NCBI GenBank assembly: GCA_028551475.1
Contig: CM052355.1
Coordinates: 12,822,129 to 12,886,128 of the forward strand
Source: Casuarina equisetifolia
Taxonomy: Eukaryota > Streptophyta > Magnoliopsida > Fagales > Casuarinaceae
Direction of reading: 5' to 3'
Length of the DNA stretch: 64,000 bases
Translations under genes and position numbers: made by a program
The notes under the pieces: model-generated
The model's database searches: none
Told to the model about the DNA's origin: nothing
The model's input: the letters and a program-made list of their open reading frames with translations, nothing else
In this document: positions 22,801 through 33,727 of the stretch, piece after piece
Layout of the letters: each line of letters opens with the position of its first letter
Position numbering within the stretch: position 1 is the first letter of the stretch

Positions 22801-25800
22801 GGATGGGGATAGTAGATATCCTCCTATAACAATAGTTTGGCATAATCAGTGCATTTGAAGAATATTGAGAGTCAAATCCAGCAATGAGAAGGTAAAATTA
22901 AGGTAAACTTACCTTTGCACATTGATGACGTGCTTTCTTCCAGTTAACTTCATTATATGGTTCGTTATATAATTCTTCCCTCAATTGAAGAGTAAGAAGT
23001 GCAATTGGGGCTACAAACCTTTTCCCATAAAGATATGACATGGGCATATACAGCGTCCGGCAGTAGCACCACATTTTGGCTGCATTTAAGGGAAAAGGAC
23101 ATTGATAAGCAATAAGTTTAATAATCAAATAGAAGCCTATGTAGGATTGTTGGCTTCAAAAAGAGATGATAGCCATGTTTCAAATAAGGATCTAAAGTAC
23201 CACCGGCAATTTTAGGAAGTCTAATGAAGCAATAGGCAAAAACGTAATAACCTGGATGCATGGGAAGAAACGAAGGAAGAATCCAGAACTCCGGGGGCAT
23301 GGGGTTGGTTCCTATCCAGTCATACAAGCCAAGGATCTAGGACAAAGGCAAAACGTATATTAATCATCAATAAACAATTGCCGTGGATAATGAAGAGTTG
23401 AAACCTGTATATAGGGTTGCTTTTTTGAATTGATGAAGCAGTGAGACCAGATGCTTTAAGTTCCGACAAAAGTCACTTTGGAGTATGATAATAATGATCT
23501 TAATACTCATAGAATATGGTAATACCGAAAGCCAGGTCTTTCCCCAAGAAGGCATGTGTGTTGCTCCACCATGATCAAGGATCCACTTTCGTGCTCTTGC
23601 ACAAGCATTGTTCAGACCACCATCGGGTCCTTCCCCCAGGATACGCATACAAATGTAGTGGAGAGCTGTGCAAAACATGATGCTGTGGCCCTCAATGTGT
23701 AATCCCCACCCACCATCTTCATTCTACAATATGTAAATTTTTCAGGATACTTATTCAACATCACAGTTCGATCATAAGAAATTAGCAATTAAAATAAAAA
23801 GGAAGAAGGAAAGAAGTAAACTAATTTTACAGGACATCTAATCCTCTTTGCATAAGGGACATGCAAAGTTTCCCATGATTTACACCTGATGATAGTACAT
23901 GTGCCGAAGGATCTCTTTTTGATGCTCTAGGGAGAACACGATATTAAGATGTCCTGTAATATACATACATATTACCTGCATTTTTTTGCGAAAAAAAGAA
24001 TACAATTAGCAGCTACAACAAGATTAAAATTGAAACAAGTTAAAAGTAGGCATTTCATAATTGTATGAGAATGAGCCATTAGCTTTATATTTGATGAGGT
24101 TCCTCCTCCCTTTGCTAACTGATTTTAGAGTGAGTTCTTACACGATATTAGAATTAGGGGAAGGGTCTCTGCTTTATTCTCCCCTATGTGGGCCTCAGAG
24201 TTGATCTTACATCCATTTACATGTAGTGCATGTGTTCACTTGCAAGTGAGGGAGAGTTTAGAGGTGTGGGTGTTCCACATGAGTTGCATGAGGATGAACC
24301 CTTGACTTTGTACTTGATGGGATTCCCTCACCCTTTGTCAATTGGTTTCAAGATGGGTCTTTACATGATATCAAATTTATAAGATGGACCTTCACTTTGT
24401 CCTATCTTAAGTTGGCCTTTGAGTTGGGCTTATATCTATTACTTGTAGTGCTTGTATTAGCTTATACATGAGAGGGAGTATTGAAGATATAAGTATCTCA
24501 CATTGATCGCATGAGGATAGGGCTTTTACTTTATATTTGGTAGGCCCTTGAGTTGGGCTTATATTTGTCTATGTGTAATGCTTGTATTAGCTTGCACATG
24601 AAAGGGATTATTGAAGATATAGATGTCTCGTGTTGATTATGTGATGATGAGCCTTTTGCTTTATATTTGGTGAGGTTTTCCCACCTTTTGTCAAGTGGTT
24701 TTGGGATCTTACATGGTATCAAAGCACCAACTATTTGTCTACATGTAATACTTGTGTTAACTTGCATGTGAGGGAAAGGGTAGAAGATGTAGGTATCCCA
24801 CATCAATTGTGTGAAGATAGACTCTTGGCCTTATATTTGGCAGGATATCCCCACATTTTACCTATTAGTTTTAGATTCGAAATCTCACAAAATATAATTG
24901 CCAAAAGCTGTAACGTTTTCGTGTCTGTTTTGGTGTCTCTAAGAGTTCCAGTGATGTAAATATCTTAGAAGGGCTCGTATTTAATTTAGTATATATTGCC
25001 ACACAGATAAAAGGAGGATGAAATTTTTCTAAGTCTTACCAAGGGAGGCAGGAAAAACAAAACGCCAGCGTGTTCAGCGGGCCAATGGCCATCACTGGCT
25101 TGCAAGGCCGAAAGGTGATGGGCGGCCCTTCTCATTGCAGTTGAAGCCTTTTCATATGTGATTTCCTCTCCATCCTCAATCTTTACTTGGGGAATTGTCT
25201 GCTTGAAGTTTTTCTCTCTCAGAAACTGCGGTTATTTTGACAAAGAAAAAAGCATATTACTGCAAACAGTTTCCGCATCATTGAATATCATAGCATGTAG
25301 TCAAATATAACATGAACTTCAAAAACTGAAAGATCACCATTCAATTAGAAGTGGGAGCTTTGTCGCCACCCACTAAACACCTTAGAATTTCATTTCCTAA
25401 ACCAACAGCCAAAAGAGAGACATTCAGGCTCTGCCTAGAAATGCGAATTTTCGTGACAGATTTCAGCTCGTATGTTAGGTTTGAATAGGCTGTATATCCA
25501 GGTCACCATGACGTTTGAATAATGCTGTGCTTTGATTCAAACACCGAAACCCTTTGTCGGCAGCATTACTTGCGGTTGGAACCACCAAACAGCACAGACC
25601 AAACTCTGCTGCTAAATTTATCAACTCCACGGTCGCACTCTTTTCATTTATTTTCTCAGCCTCGTACAGAGACTCTTGCAATAATCAAAATTATAGACCC
25701 AAAGCTGCCAGAATGAAAACAAGCGGAAATCCCTCGATTGAACGAGGAGTTTATCCTCAAAGCGTGTTCTGAAAATATTAATATACGGGGTTGAGATCTT

Positions 25801-26892
25801 CGGAACCTAATGATATATGAGGCTTATAAATAAAATAAATCCAAGGTTCATGCTCTCTGTTTGGGTGATTTTGTTTCCGTGCCAAGACAAAACATGAAAG
25901 AACACCTCCAAAGGAAGGATAAAAAGCTGAGATCCCCTTCGAGCGTGAACGACACGCGCCTCTCCACAAGTAATTCTGGTATTAATATGCCAGAAACCAC
26001 ATGTAATTTTGGTATTAAGTCTGGCAGCCAACTCGTGACGGTGACATATGCAACATAATAGTATAATAGTTGATCACCTGTTAATTCAATAATAAAACTA
26101 ACAAAGCATATAACATCTTGATTTCAAGTTCAATATCTCAATATGTGAATTAGAGCATGTATTTTTTATTTTTTTTAAAGAAAAACATGTGCAACACATG
26201 GACCTAAGCTTGCCATGTCTGCCATGCACTAAGCATTCATATTCTTCACACAGCAATAGTGCTACATATGTATAGACTAGATTCCACCTTTCCTTCTTTC
26301 TGTGCGTGTCCTATTATATTTCCTTGGAAAACTCCTATCATACCGTCAAAAAACTGTTTTCCTATAGCGAAAGACCGGGACCAAATGAAAAGAATTTTGG
26401 TGACAACAGGAAGGAAAAAAAAAAAATTCCTTGAAGGGGCTGGCTGATGTGTTTATTCCATTGGCTCCGATCAAATTTTGGAATTAAAACCAAGCAAAGG
26501 CTTCAAATCCTTCGAACACTTCGGATGCTTCGAATTGAGCTAGGTGAGAAATGAGAAGGATTAAAAAATATCAGTTACGAAGTACTTGTTTTGATGATAT
26601 GGGAAAGGTTGTGAACATGGTGGCATAAGGGAGCTGTTTCCACTGGAGAGGAAAAGATATTGGTGCAGAAAGACAGATAAAATGAGGGTACCTGCATTCG
26701 CCAGAGGAGATCACTGCTGGGCTTCACCTGATGGCGGTTCTTGTAGAAATTTTGGCGGGCTTCTTCAACTTCAGCTCGCTCTTCTGGGGTACCGGCCTCA
26801 GGGTCAAACTCCCATATCTGCCTCCCAACAAAGTTGTTTGTACTGTAGATATAAGGGCTGTTGCCACCCTCTGCTATCTTAAGCTTCCACAT
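19836..26892 (-). CDS. Oxidosqualene cyclase, beta-amyrin synthase-like
   Basis: Seventeen exons, read leftwards: 26892-26692, 25225-25040, 23975-23886, 23723-23526, 23336-23252, 23079-22913, 22823-22632, 22545-22432, 22187-22068, 21970-21848, 21752-21654, 21455-21399, 21260-21070, 20971-20794, 20486-20406, 20295-20212 and 19958-19836. All borders are GT-AG and the phases close to 762 aa with no stop. The enzyme cyclises 2,3-oxidosqualene to a pentacyclic triterpene on the ER membrane. DCTAE with catalytic Asp485 is in exon 10. MWCYC at about 256-260 is the form seen in beta-amyrin synthases; lupeol synthases usually have MLCYC. QW-type repeats such as NGGWGESY are present. The start is [10 protein letters not shown]; the TTG-led extension upstream is not used. 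The C-terminus ends HVPLPSAKI. Product specificity (beta-amyrin or mixed amyrins) is inference. Confidence 0.95.
24065..24870. repeat. LTR-like units repeated in tandem within cyclase intron 2
   Basis: The block (T/A)TATTTG(G/A)T(G/A)GG...TTTGTCAA...GGTTT...TCTTACATG(A/G)TATCAAA recurs with anchors near 24070, 24292, 24512, 24648 and 24810. Other shared pieces are TACTTGTAGTGCTTGTATTAG and GAAGATATA(A/G)GTATC(T/C)CACAT. The third and fifth units are partial. The TTACATGGTATCAAA phrase resembles the LTR end and tRNA-Met primer site of many copia elements. This points to several collapsed LTR copies. The intron stays spliceable, with good ends at 25039 and 23976. Confidence 0.7.
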
Positions 26893-28090
26893 TTTTGCTG
26901 AGTTTCTTTTAGCCAAATTGCACTGTTATTGTCGGTGCTGATCAAGACTGATAATATCAATACCACTTCTCCCTTCTTTTCTGTCTCATGCAGCTATTTG
27001 TAGTCAGTGATAATAAAAAAAATCACAATATGGCTAAAACCGACGTTAAACAAACCCTAATCGAGTCATACTATTTTTTGCCAACAAAGCGAGTATTAAA
27101 CATATATAGCAAAAATGCTCCTGAACGAAATAGTTAGATGGCTTATACGTTAAGACTATTATTTATCTCCAAAGACCCATATCACGTCAAACTCGTAAGG
27201 GCCTCAGAAAGGGAGAGGCAGATAAACATATATGGGCCTACCTATGATAAGATACAGCCGAAAACTTTGTTTGCTATGAAACCTGAACAGGTAGTGGTGT
27301 GTGTCAGAAATTCTCACTAAGAGTAGAGGAACCAAAGGAGAGTTCTGGGTTCGGTTGGGCAGCCCTTAACAGGTAGTGAATGGTGATCTACAGTAGTTTA
27401 TAATGTAAAACGAGGCCTCCTTTCAAGGTTGTTGCAGAGAACTTCTCAAGCAGGAAGTTGCAAACAACCTCATGAGATACGGCTCTCTGAAACAAGGTGG
27501 TCTCCGTTAAGATCCTCCCTCGATGCAGAGCTGACTCGGAAGATGAATAAAGGAGAAGGCGTTGGTTGGGAAATAGGCAGGCCTTGACTGTAAAGTTTAG
27601 TTCTGTGAATCTTTAGGATCAAAGCCACCTTTAAATAGCCAAACCCACGGCAAGTACGTCAGTCTGACGTTTCTCATTGCCCTCATTTTCCAATTCATTT
27701 GAGCAAATTAATGCGTATGTCATGCAGTGCCATTGGACTCAGCCATTAATAATACTAATTGTTTTGGTTGGAACTTAGCTATCAACAACATTAGTTGTTT
27801 TGGAAAATGGTCATGTGAGTCTTAGAGTGAATTAGCTGGTTATATGAAATAACCTGGAAATATTAGCGAGATAATGAGGAAATTAGACAAGTTAAACTAA
27901 TATTTCAATACTTTAGGCTGTCCAGTTTCACCCTCATAGAATTACAACTTTAACAAGCACATTTTACATGTTTGAATCGGATGCCATCTACCGTGCTACA
28001 AGATTGTACACCTATGAGAGGCTTTTTAGTAAGTCTCTCAACATTTCACATCTTAAAGGTTTTTTAGAGGCCTTTGTATGCCACCGTTGT
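26893..28090. other. Upstream region of the cyclase gene
   Basis: No coding gene seen. The first few hundred bases should hold the cyclase 5' UTR and core promoter, but I see no clear TATA box close to the start. Around 27620-27670 there is a promoter-like module on the minus strand: a perfect palindrome with TGACGT halves, then CTATTTAAAG, then pyrimidine-rich sequence. It is 750 bases from the start codon, so either the 5' UTR is long or spliced, or the module belongs to another transcript. Confidence 0.35.
27656..27670. promoter_or_regulatory. ACGTCAG-T-CTGACGT palindrome
   Basis: Fifteen bases form a perfect odd palindrome with TGACGT on both strands, the core bound by plant bZIP proteins of the TGA and related groups. 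A TATA-like CTATTTAAAG lies about 22 bases downstream on the minus strand. It is 764 bases upstream of the cyclase start codon. Confidence 0.4.
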
Positions 28091-29171
28091 GAGACATAAA
28101 TACAAATTTGCCTCTCAAAAAACTTTCAATGTGTTTATGAGATATCTCTATGAATAAAAGAGATATAAATTATATAACATAGAGGAACGTTAGTTCTTTG
28201 TAAGTTAAGATATGCATTTTTATGAAATTATTTTTTCATTTGCATATGTGATAACTCTATTTTTATAAAGTTATTTAGACTATTTTAAAGAATAAATAAT
28301 ACAATTTTTGTGAGACAACATTTGAATTTTCATATATTTATTCAAATATTTATTGTTTATATAGCAAATACCAAAAAAGCATGACAAAGGAAGGAGACAT
28401 GAAGAAAAAAAAGCTACATGCACATGAGGAATAGAAGAAAAAATAGAAGACCAAGAAAAAAAGAGAAGGGCAAAATAGAAGGAAAAAGATAAAAAGACAA
28501 GAAAGTAAAGAAAAAAAGGAAGAAACATACATTGTCAAGAGAGAGAAAAGTAAGGCACGCCGCATAAGAAAATATAAAAAGAGAGACAAACATAAAAGAA
28601 GGGGGGTGCCGCACAAGAGAAGGAAAAAAAAGATAGAAAGAAAAAGAGTGCCGCTAGGACCAAGAGAGAAAAACAGAAAATCAAAGAAAAAAAAAGTTGA
28701 TGACAACTTTCCTATTTCTCATTATTATGCTTTGATTTATAAGAGTTTTGCAAAGAATTCCTAAAAAGAAGATAGTATGATGACAAATTTCCTATTTCTC
28801 ATTTAAAATGCTTTGTTAAGTTTTTACTATTATTTTGATTTATTATTACATTTTGTTTCAATTTTCTTGTGTTAGTCCTACAATATAACTTAATTATGAT
28901 TGTATAAATTTATGCTCATAGCTCTAACATACGAAAATTAGAACATAATATAATAACAAATCAAAATAATGGTAGAAATTAAACATCACCTAATTATGAT
29001 GGTAGAAATTTGGGAGATATAAAGACAAATTTGCCTCTCAAAAAACTTTCAATGTGTTTATGAGATATCTCTATGGATAAAAGAGATATAGATTATATAA
29101 TATAGAGGAGTTTCAGTTCTTTGTAAGTCAAGACATGCATTTTCATGATACTACTTTTCCATTTACACATG
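28091..29171. repeat. 158-bp direct repeats flanking a 765-bp purine-rich block
   Basis: Two copies at 28091-28248 and 29014-29171 are equal in length, offset by 923 bases, and roughly 85-90 percent alike by eye. Both start GAGA(C/T)ATAAA and include TTTGCCTCTCAAAAAACTTT. The block between holds a strongly purine-rich stretch (about 28370-28690) and a 24-base phrase, GATGACAA(C/A)TTTCCTATTTC..., repeated 82 bases apart. The arrangement resembles a small non-autonomous LTR element (TRIM type), but I see no primer-binding site or clear target duplication. Confidence 0.65.
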
Positions 29172-30340
29172 CAAAGCCTTGATCACAATCTTCATTAGAA
29201 ATTCCTTTAGCAATTCCCATCAATGAGAACCGGAACCGCATATTATTAGTCAACACATTGAGTAGGTATTAGACTCTTCATCCATATCTCATGATGCCAC
29301 TGATATTCCTACCTCAAAAATACCACTTTCATCCTACTAAGCCACCTGCTACCTCATCTCAGTCTGATGAACAACATGGGCATACAACTTCCCCAGCCGA
29401 GTTATGCCAAACATAACCACTCATTAGACGTTTCACTGGAGATGTTAGACTGCCCATCTGGATAAAGAATTATGAGTGGCCTAACATACACTTTGTCATC
29501 CTTGTAGATCACGTCTATCAGATAGCCATGGATGTATATTTTTTTCTTTGAGCTTGTACACAAAACTTGAAAACTTTCATCAGCTTTTGTATTTTTATTT
29601 ATTTTCATGTTAATAGGATACAAGTTTATCCATTGTTTTTCGGCCTTCAATCTAAGTCAGTTGTACTCGGGTTTCACATAAACTCAAACCAAGTTTTCAT
29701 TATCTCATGGACTTCATCTAATTTTCAGAAGAGAAAAATGTGGCGTGAGATGGGATTATGAGAATGGTGTATGTTTGAAGCAATAGGAAGAATGTGGTTC
29801 TTGTCCAACTAATGGGCATTGAGTGTCTTTTGAGGGAAAAGATAAATAAATATGTTGAAAGGAACCAGTAGCTAATGAACAAACTATGACAGAGACATGA
29901 ACTAGTAGAGGTTGTGCTCTTAGACCTTCGCACCTTACTCTGAAATATCATCTAAGTCACCGACAGTCTCCTTAATAAGATTGACATGTAAAAATTTAGT
30001 TCATTAATTTGTTTTTCTATCTAATAATAAAATTTAAAACGGGGGTGAGAAAGAATAAGTGTTGTCATGTGGTAAAGGATCACATTCTTGAGTGAGGCCA
30101 TGTTCTAAGTGGCATATTTTTCACAACATAAAAAATTTAATTTTCGATATATATAACTCAAGTACCTTCATAAAATCTCACTGGCCTAAGATTAGTCCAT
30201 AGTACATGAAAAGATCCTAGTGATGAAGAACTCATTAATTTTTTGACGACTCATTCTATGGTTATTGCATATTGTGTATTGTTATGCGAATTTTTCCTAC
30301 CCTTAATTTCTCTTAATTGAGGTTTAAACCACCAACCTAC
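29172..30340. other. Intergenic, no gene seen
   Basis: AT-rich sequence. An 82-codon open frame on the minus strand near 29400-29650 has no recognisable motif. The region lies between the 158-bp repeats and gypsy element A. Confidence 0.3.
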
Positions 30341-30712
30341 TGTTGAATTCAAAAGGTACCTTCTACATATGACTAGTATAATATTTATAATGATTAGGAG
30401 TTTATCAAATAACAAATTCCTAATCAATATAGAATCTCAATCTAAGTAATTGGTCCTACTACTTATCCCACCCATTAATAGCAAAATTTCCATTTAAAGT
30501 AACGCCTAATCGGCTTGCATTGCTTTGAGTTTTGATTCTCTTGTTGGCCTCCGGTGGCTTCTAGAAACACTTCCTTCACCTCATTGCTGTCTTCGGTTGT
30601 TATATGTCAAATTATGAATTTCCTTTTGGCTCAATCTTCCTTGTTTTGCCCTCCCTGTGGTTTGACTTGATCCTCCATGGCATAGGAACCTTCTTGGGTT
30701 GTGCACATAACA
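30341..30712 (-). repeat. 3' LTR of gypsy element A (372 bp)
   Basis: On the plus strand it starts TGTTGAATTC and ends ACATAACA, so it has TGTT/AACA inverted ends. The polypurine tract lies just outside, at 30713-30726. The 3' end of the element's pol frame (EDQVKPQGGQNKED) runs into this LTR. Confidence 0.75.
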
Positions 30713-33180
30713 CTCCCCTTTCCTTCAATGGGAACCTTGTCCATAAAGTTTAGTTTAGGGAATATCTCTTCCATATGAGCTAAATTTTCCCAACTGGCAT
30801 CTACTATGGGCATACCGATCTAGAGCATCACTTGTGGTTTGACAATGAGAACTCCATCCTTTTCTGTTACAATTGGCTGCTCCATTTGTATGTTAGTAAC
30901 ACTCTTTTTAAGTATGACACATGAAAGATAAGACGTATTCAAGACCCTTTTTGTAACTTGAGCTTGTAAGCTACTTTCCTCATTTTTTGAATAATCTCAC
31001 AGGGCCCATACAATTTGGGAGCTAGCTTCATGTTCTTCTTCAATGCCATAAAGACCTGTTGATATGGTTGTAATTGCAAATAAATAAAATCTTCCACCTT
31101 ATAGTGCACTTTTGTCTTCTTGGGATCAAAAAACTTGTTCATTCTTTCTTAAGCACTTTTAACTTCCTTTGCAAGGAGTCATGTTCTAATAGTTTTTGAT
31201 CTAATGCATCAATGGCTGAACCTCCAAGAAAAGTACAATTGTAACTTAGGAAGTGACTTATCATAAACTACTTCATAAAGGGGTTTTATTAATAAAATTA
31301 TGGTGGTTGGTGTTGTAACAAAATTTGGCCCATCAAATCCACTTGGCCCAATCCTTGAGTTTTATCTCCTATGAAACATCTCAAGTATTTTTCTAGAGTT
31401 TTATTAACTGCATCTATTTATCCATTTGTCTAGAGATATTTGACATGGTTTGATAGAAACTAAGTTGCTTTCTTCCTTTAGAGGAATCCAGTGGTCATGC
31501 TTCCTCCTTGGTAGTAGCAGTTTTGGCTCCATGAAAATTTCTTCAAATACTTCCAACAATCTATCTATACTTTTCTTTCTTTTTGCTTCCGCTGTCCTGT
31601 CTTTTACCTACTTTTTCTGTCATGTCATTGTGACCCTCTTCTTCTCCCAACACTTCCCTCGTACAAAAAAGAACCCCTTGCTTGCTTCTTGACAACTCCT
31701 TCCCCATACGTCCCTCCTATATCCATCCATTGAAGGATTCTTCATACCTTGCAACGAAAGTCTTTTCCCAACTACTACAAAGGGCATCTTCAGGTTGACA
31801 AAACCCCAAGTTCTCTCCCCAAGGTTTCCAGCCATTAAATTCCCAAGACCAAATCAGTCTTCATAGTAGGCAACAAAAAGAAGTCAATGAACATTGGGGC
31901 CCCTTGTAGCAGCACCTTTACCTTCTGCATCACCCTTCATAGATTAAGTTTTTCCCATTAGGCCACCTTCACATCAAATTTCATCTTCGTATCAATATGT
32001 AATCCAATTTGTCCTGCTATTGCAGAGTGCATAAAATTATGCATGCTCCCCTAATCCAGTAAAATGGCCATTGGTCTCTCCTTTCCCTCCATCTTGCGGG
32101 TAACCTTCATAGTTCTTAGTGTTGAAGGCCTAAAAATGGCCTGAATTGAAATTTTTGGCATTGCTGCTCCCTCCTATAGTTCCTTTCGTTCTTCCTCCTC
32201 CTATATCGAGATTACCCTCCTCCTCTGGCCAAGCCCCTGAAATCATGAAAAGTTGCTTGCAACAGTGTTTAACAACAAAGTGGTTGTCACAATGGAAGTA
32301 GAGGTTGTGTGACTTCCTCTCCATCAGCTTCAACGGTGTAAACTTCTAAATCGAAAGGGGCAGTTGCCTAGAGTGACCTGAACAGGATGGGTCAAAAAAC
32401 CCCCCTTTGTCCCTTTTTGCATCGTGTTCTGGGCAACAGAACAACCGACCAACGCCTTCCCCTCAAATAGTTGGGCCAGACCCATTGCGTTGACCAACGA
32501 CTCCAAACAGTAAAACTGAATCTCCATTCCGATGTTGTCTTAAAGGCCTCCAAGGAAACACCATGATCTGATGAGTAGTCTAGGAAATTGGTCCTGATAT
32601 TCTACTACTGTTCCTATTTTTATTTTTTATTTTTACCTTTGTGAGATCCAAAACAAATCTTGATAGTCAAATTGACCATGTCTTACTACCAACTTTTTTT
32701 GTCAACATGGTCCAGGTTGTGGGTAGATCCACCTCGTTCTCCTTGAATATTTAGTACCAAACTTGGGCATCTCCTCCCAAAATGTTTCTAGAAGCCATTG
32801 GAAGCCAACAAACACTTGCTGCATCATCGATGTCATCTCTTGGGGTTGTCTTTGCATGCCAGTCTACGTTCGTCTCATATCAATTTCCATTCGTTCCATA
32901 TTATTCTCCAAATGATCAACATGTGGATTTACCATAACCTAGCTGTAATATCAATTTGTCACGTACAAACGTGAATGATCTGGTGATGGGCCTTTGAGGT
33001 TGAACGGAATAATTTGAATTAATGGAAAAGTTGAACCTCTTAGACTTTTCTATGATGGGAAGTCCATGTAACAAAAAGGAATCCTTCAATCTCTTAGGAA
33101 GGAAAGAATCCCATAGAAACCTTTTAAAAGGGAATATCTTTGTGTGAAAACACCTAATAGTGCTTTCAAACTTGGGGGAT

Positions 33181-33716
33181 TGTTGAATTTAAAAGGTACC
33201 TTCTATATATGACTAGCTTGATATTTATAGTGATCATGCATTTTTTAAGTAATAAAGTCCAAGCCAACATATATATATATATATATAAACAGAGAATTTC
33301 AATATAAGCAATTAATGCTACTACTTATCTTACCTTTAACAGAAAATTTTTCATTTAAATTTGTTAGAAAGCCCATCTTTAAAGTTAACTCAATAGTTGA
33401 AAAGTATTTATTTCATTTAAACTTGATAACAAGAATCTTATCTTTTAATGTGATATTTTCATCCATTGTATAATTAGCTTTTGAGTTGAATTTTGAGGTC
33501 TTCTATCAAAACTAACACCCAATCAACCTGCATTGTGTTTGAATTTCAATTCTCTTGTTGGCTTCCAATGGCTTCTAGAAACATTTCCTTTGGCTCATCG
33601 CTGTCTCTGGTTATTATGTGTTGAATTTTGAATTTGCTCTTGACGCGGTCTTCTTTGTTTTGCTGTTCTTGCGGTTTGACTTGGTCCTCCCTGGCATGGG
33701 AAACTTTGTACGTTGT
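33181..33716 (-). repeat. 5' LTR of gypsy element A
   Basis: It starts TGTTGAATTT on the plus strand and aligns with the 3' LTR over most of that copy, including the EDQVKPQ-coding stretch. It is longer because of an (AT)n microsatellite at about 33269-33288 and about 150 extra bases near 33360-33530 that the other copy lacks. The outer end near 33716 is approximate. Confidence 0.7.
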
Positions 33717-33727
33717 TTTCCTCCTTT

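Larger units (their letters stand above)
30341..33716 (-). mobile_element. Degenerate Ty3/gypsy retrotransposon A
   Basis: Read leftwards: 5' LTR, then a gag zinc-knuckle relic near 32330-32240 (YFHCDNHFVVKHCCKQ). The protease relic is near 32110-31990, where the active site reads LLD*GSMHNF with a stop in place of Ser. Reverse transcriptase appears deleted. The integrase C-terminal region is at 31142-30939 (VEDFIYLQLQPYQQ, then KLYGPCEIIQKMRKVAYKL), and a chromodomain-like end lies at 30813-30720 (ASWENLAHMEEIFPKLN). A polypurine tract GAAGGAAAGGGGAG precedes the 3' LTR on the minus strand. The element is non-functional. Confidence 0.85.

Noticed and set aside
26893..26916. N-terminal extension of the cyclase (MAKRNSAK before MWKLK)
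   Set aside because: The first codon is TTG, not ATG, and the family starts at MW(K/R)LKIAEGG.
28280..28706. Phe/Leu/Ser-rich minus-strand frames
   Set aside because: Translation of a purine-rich tract. The low-complexity composition is typical of chance frames.
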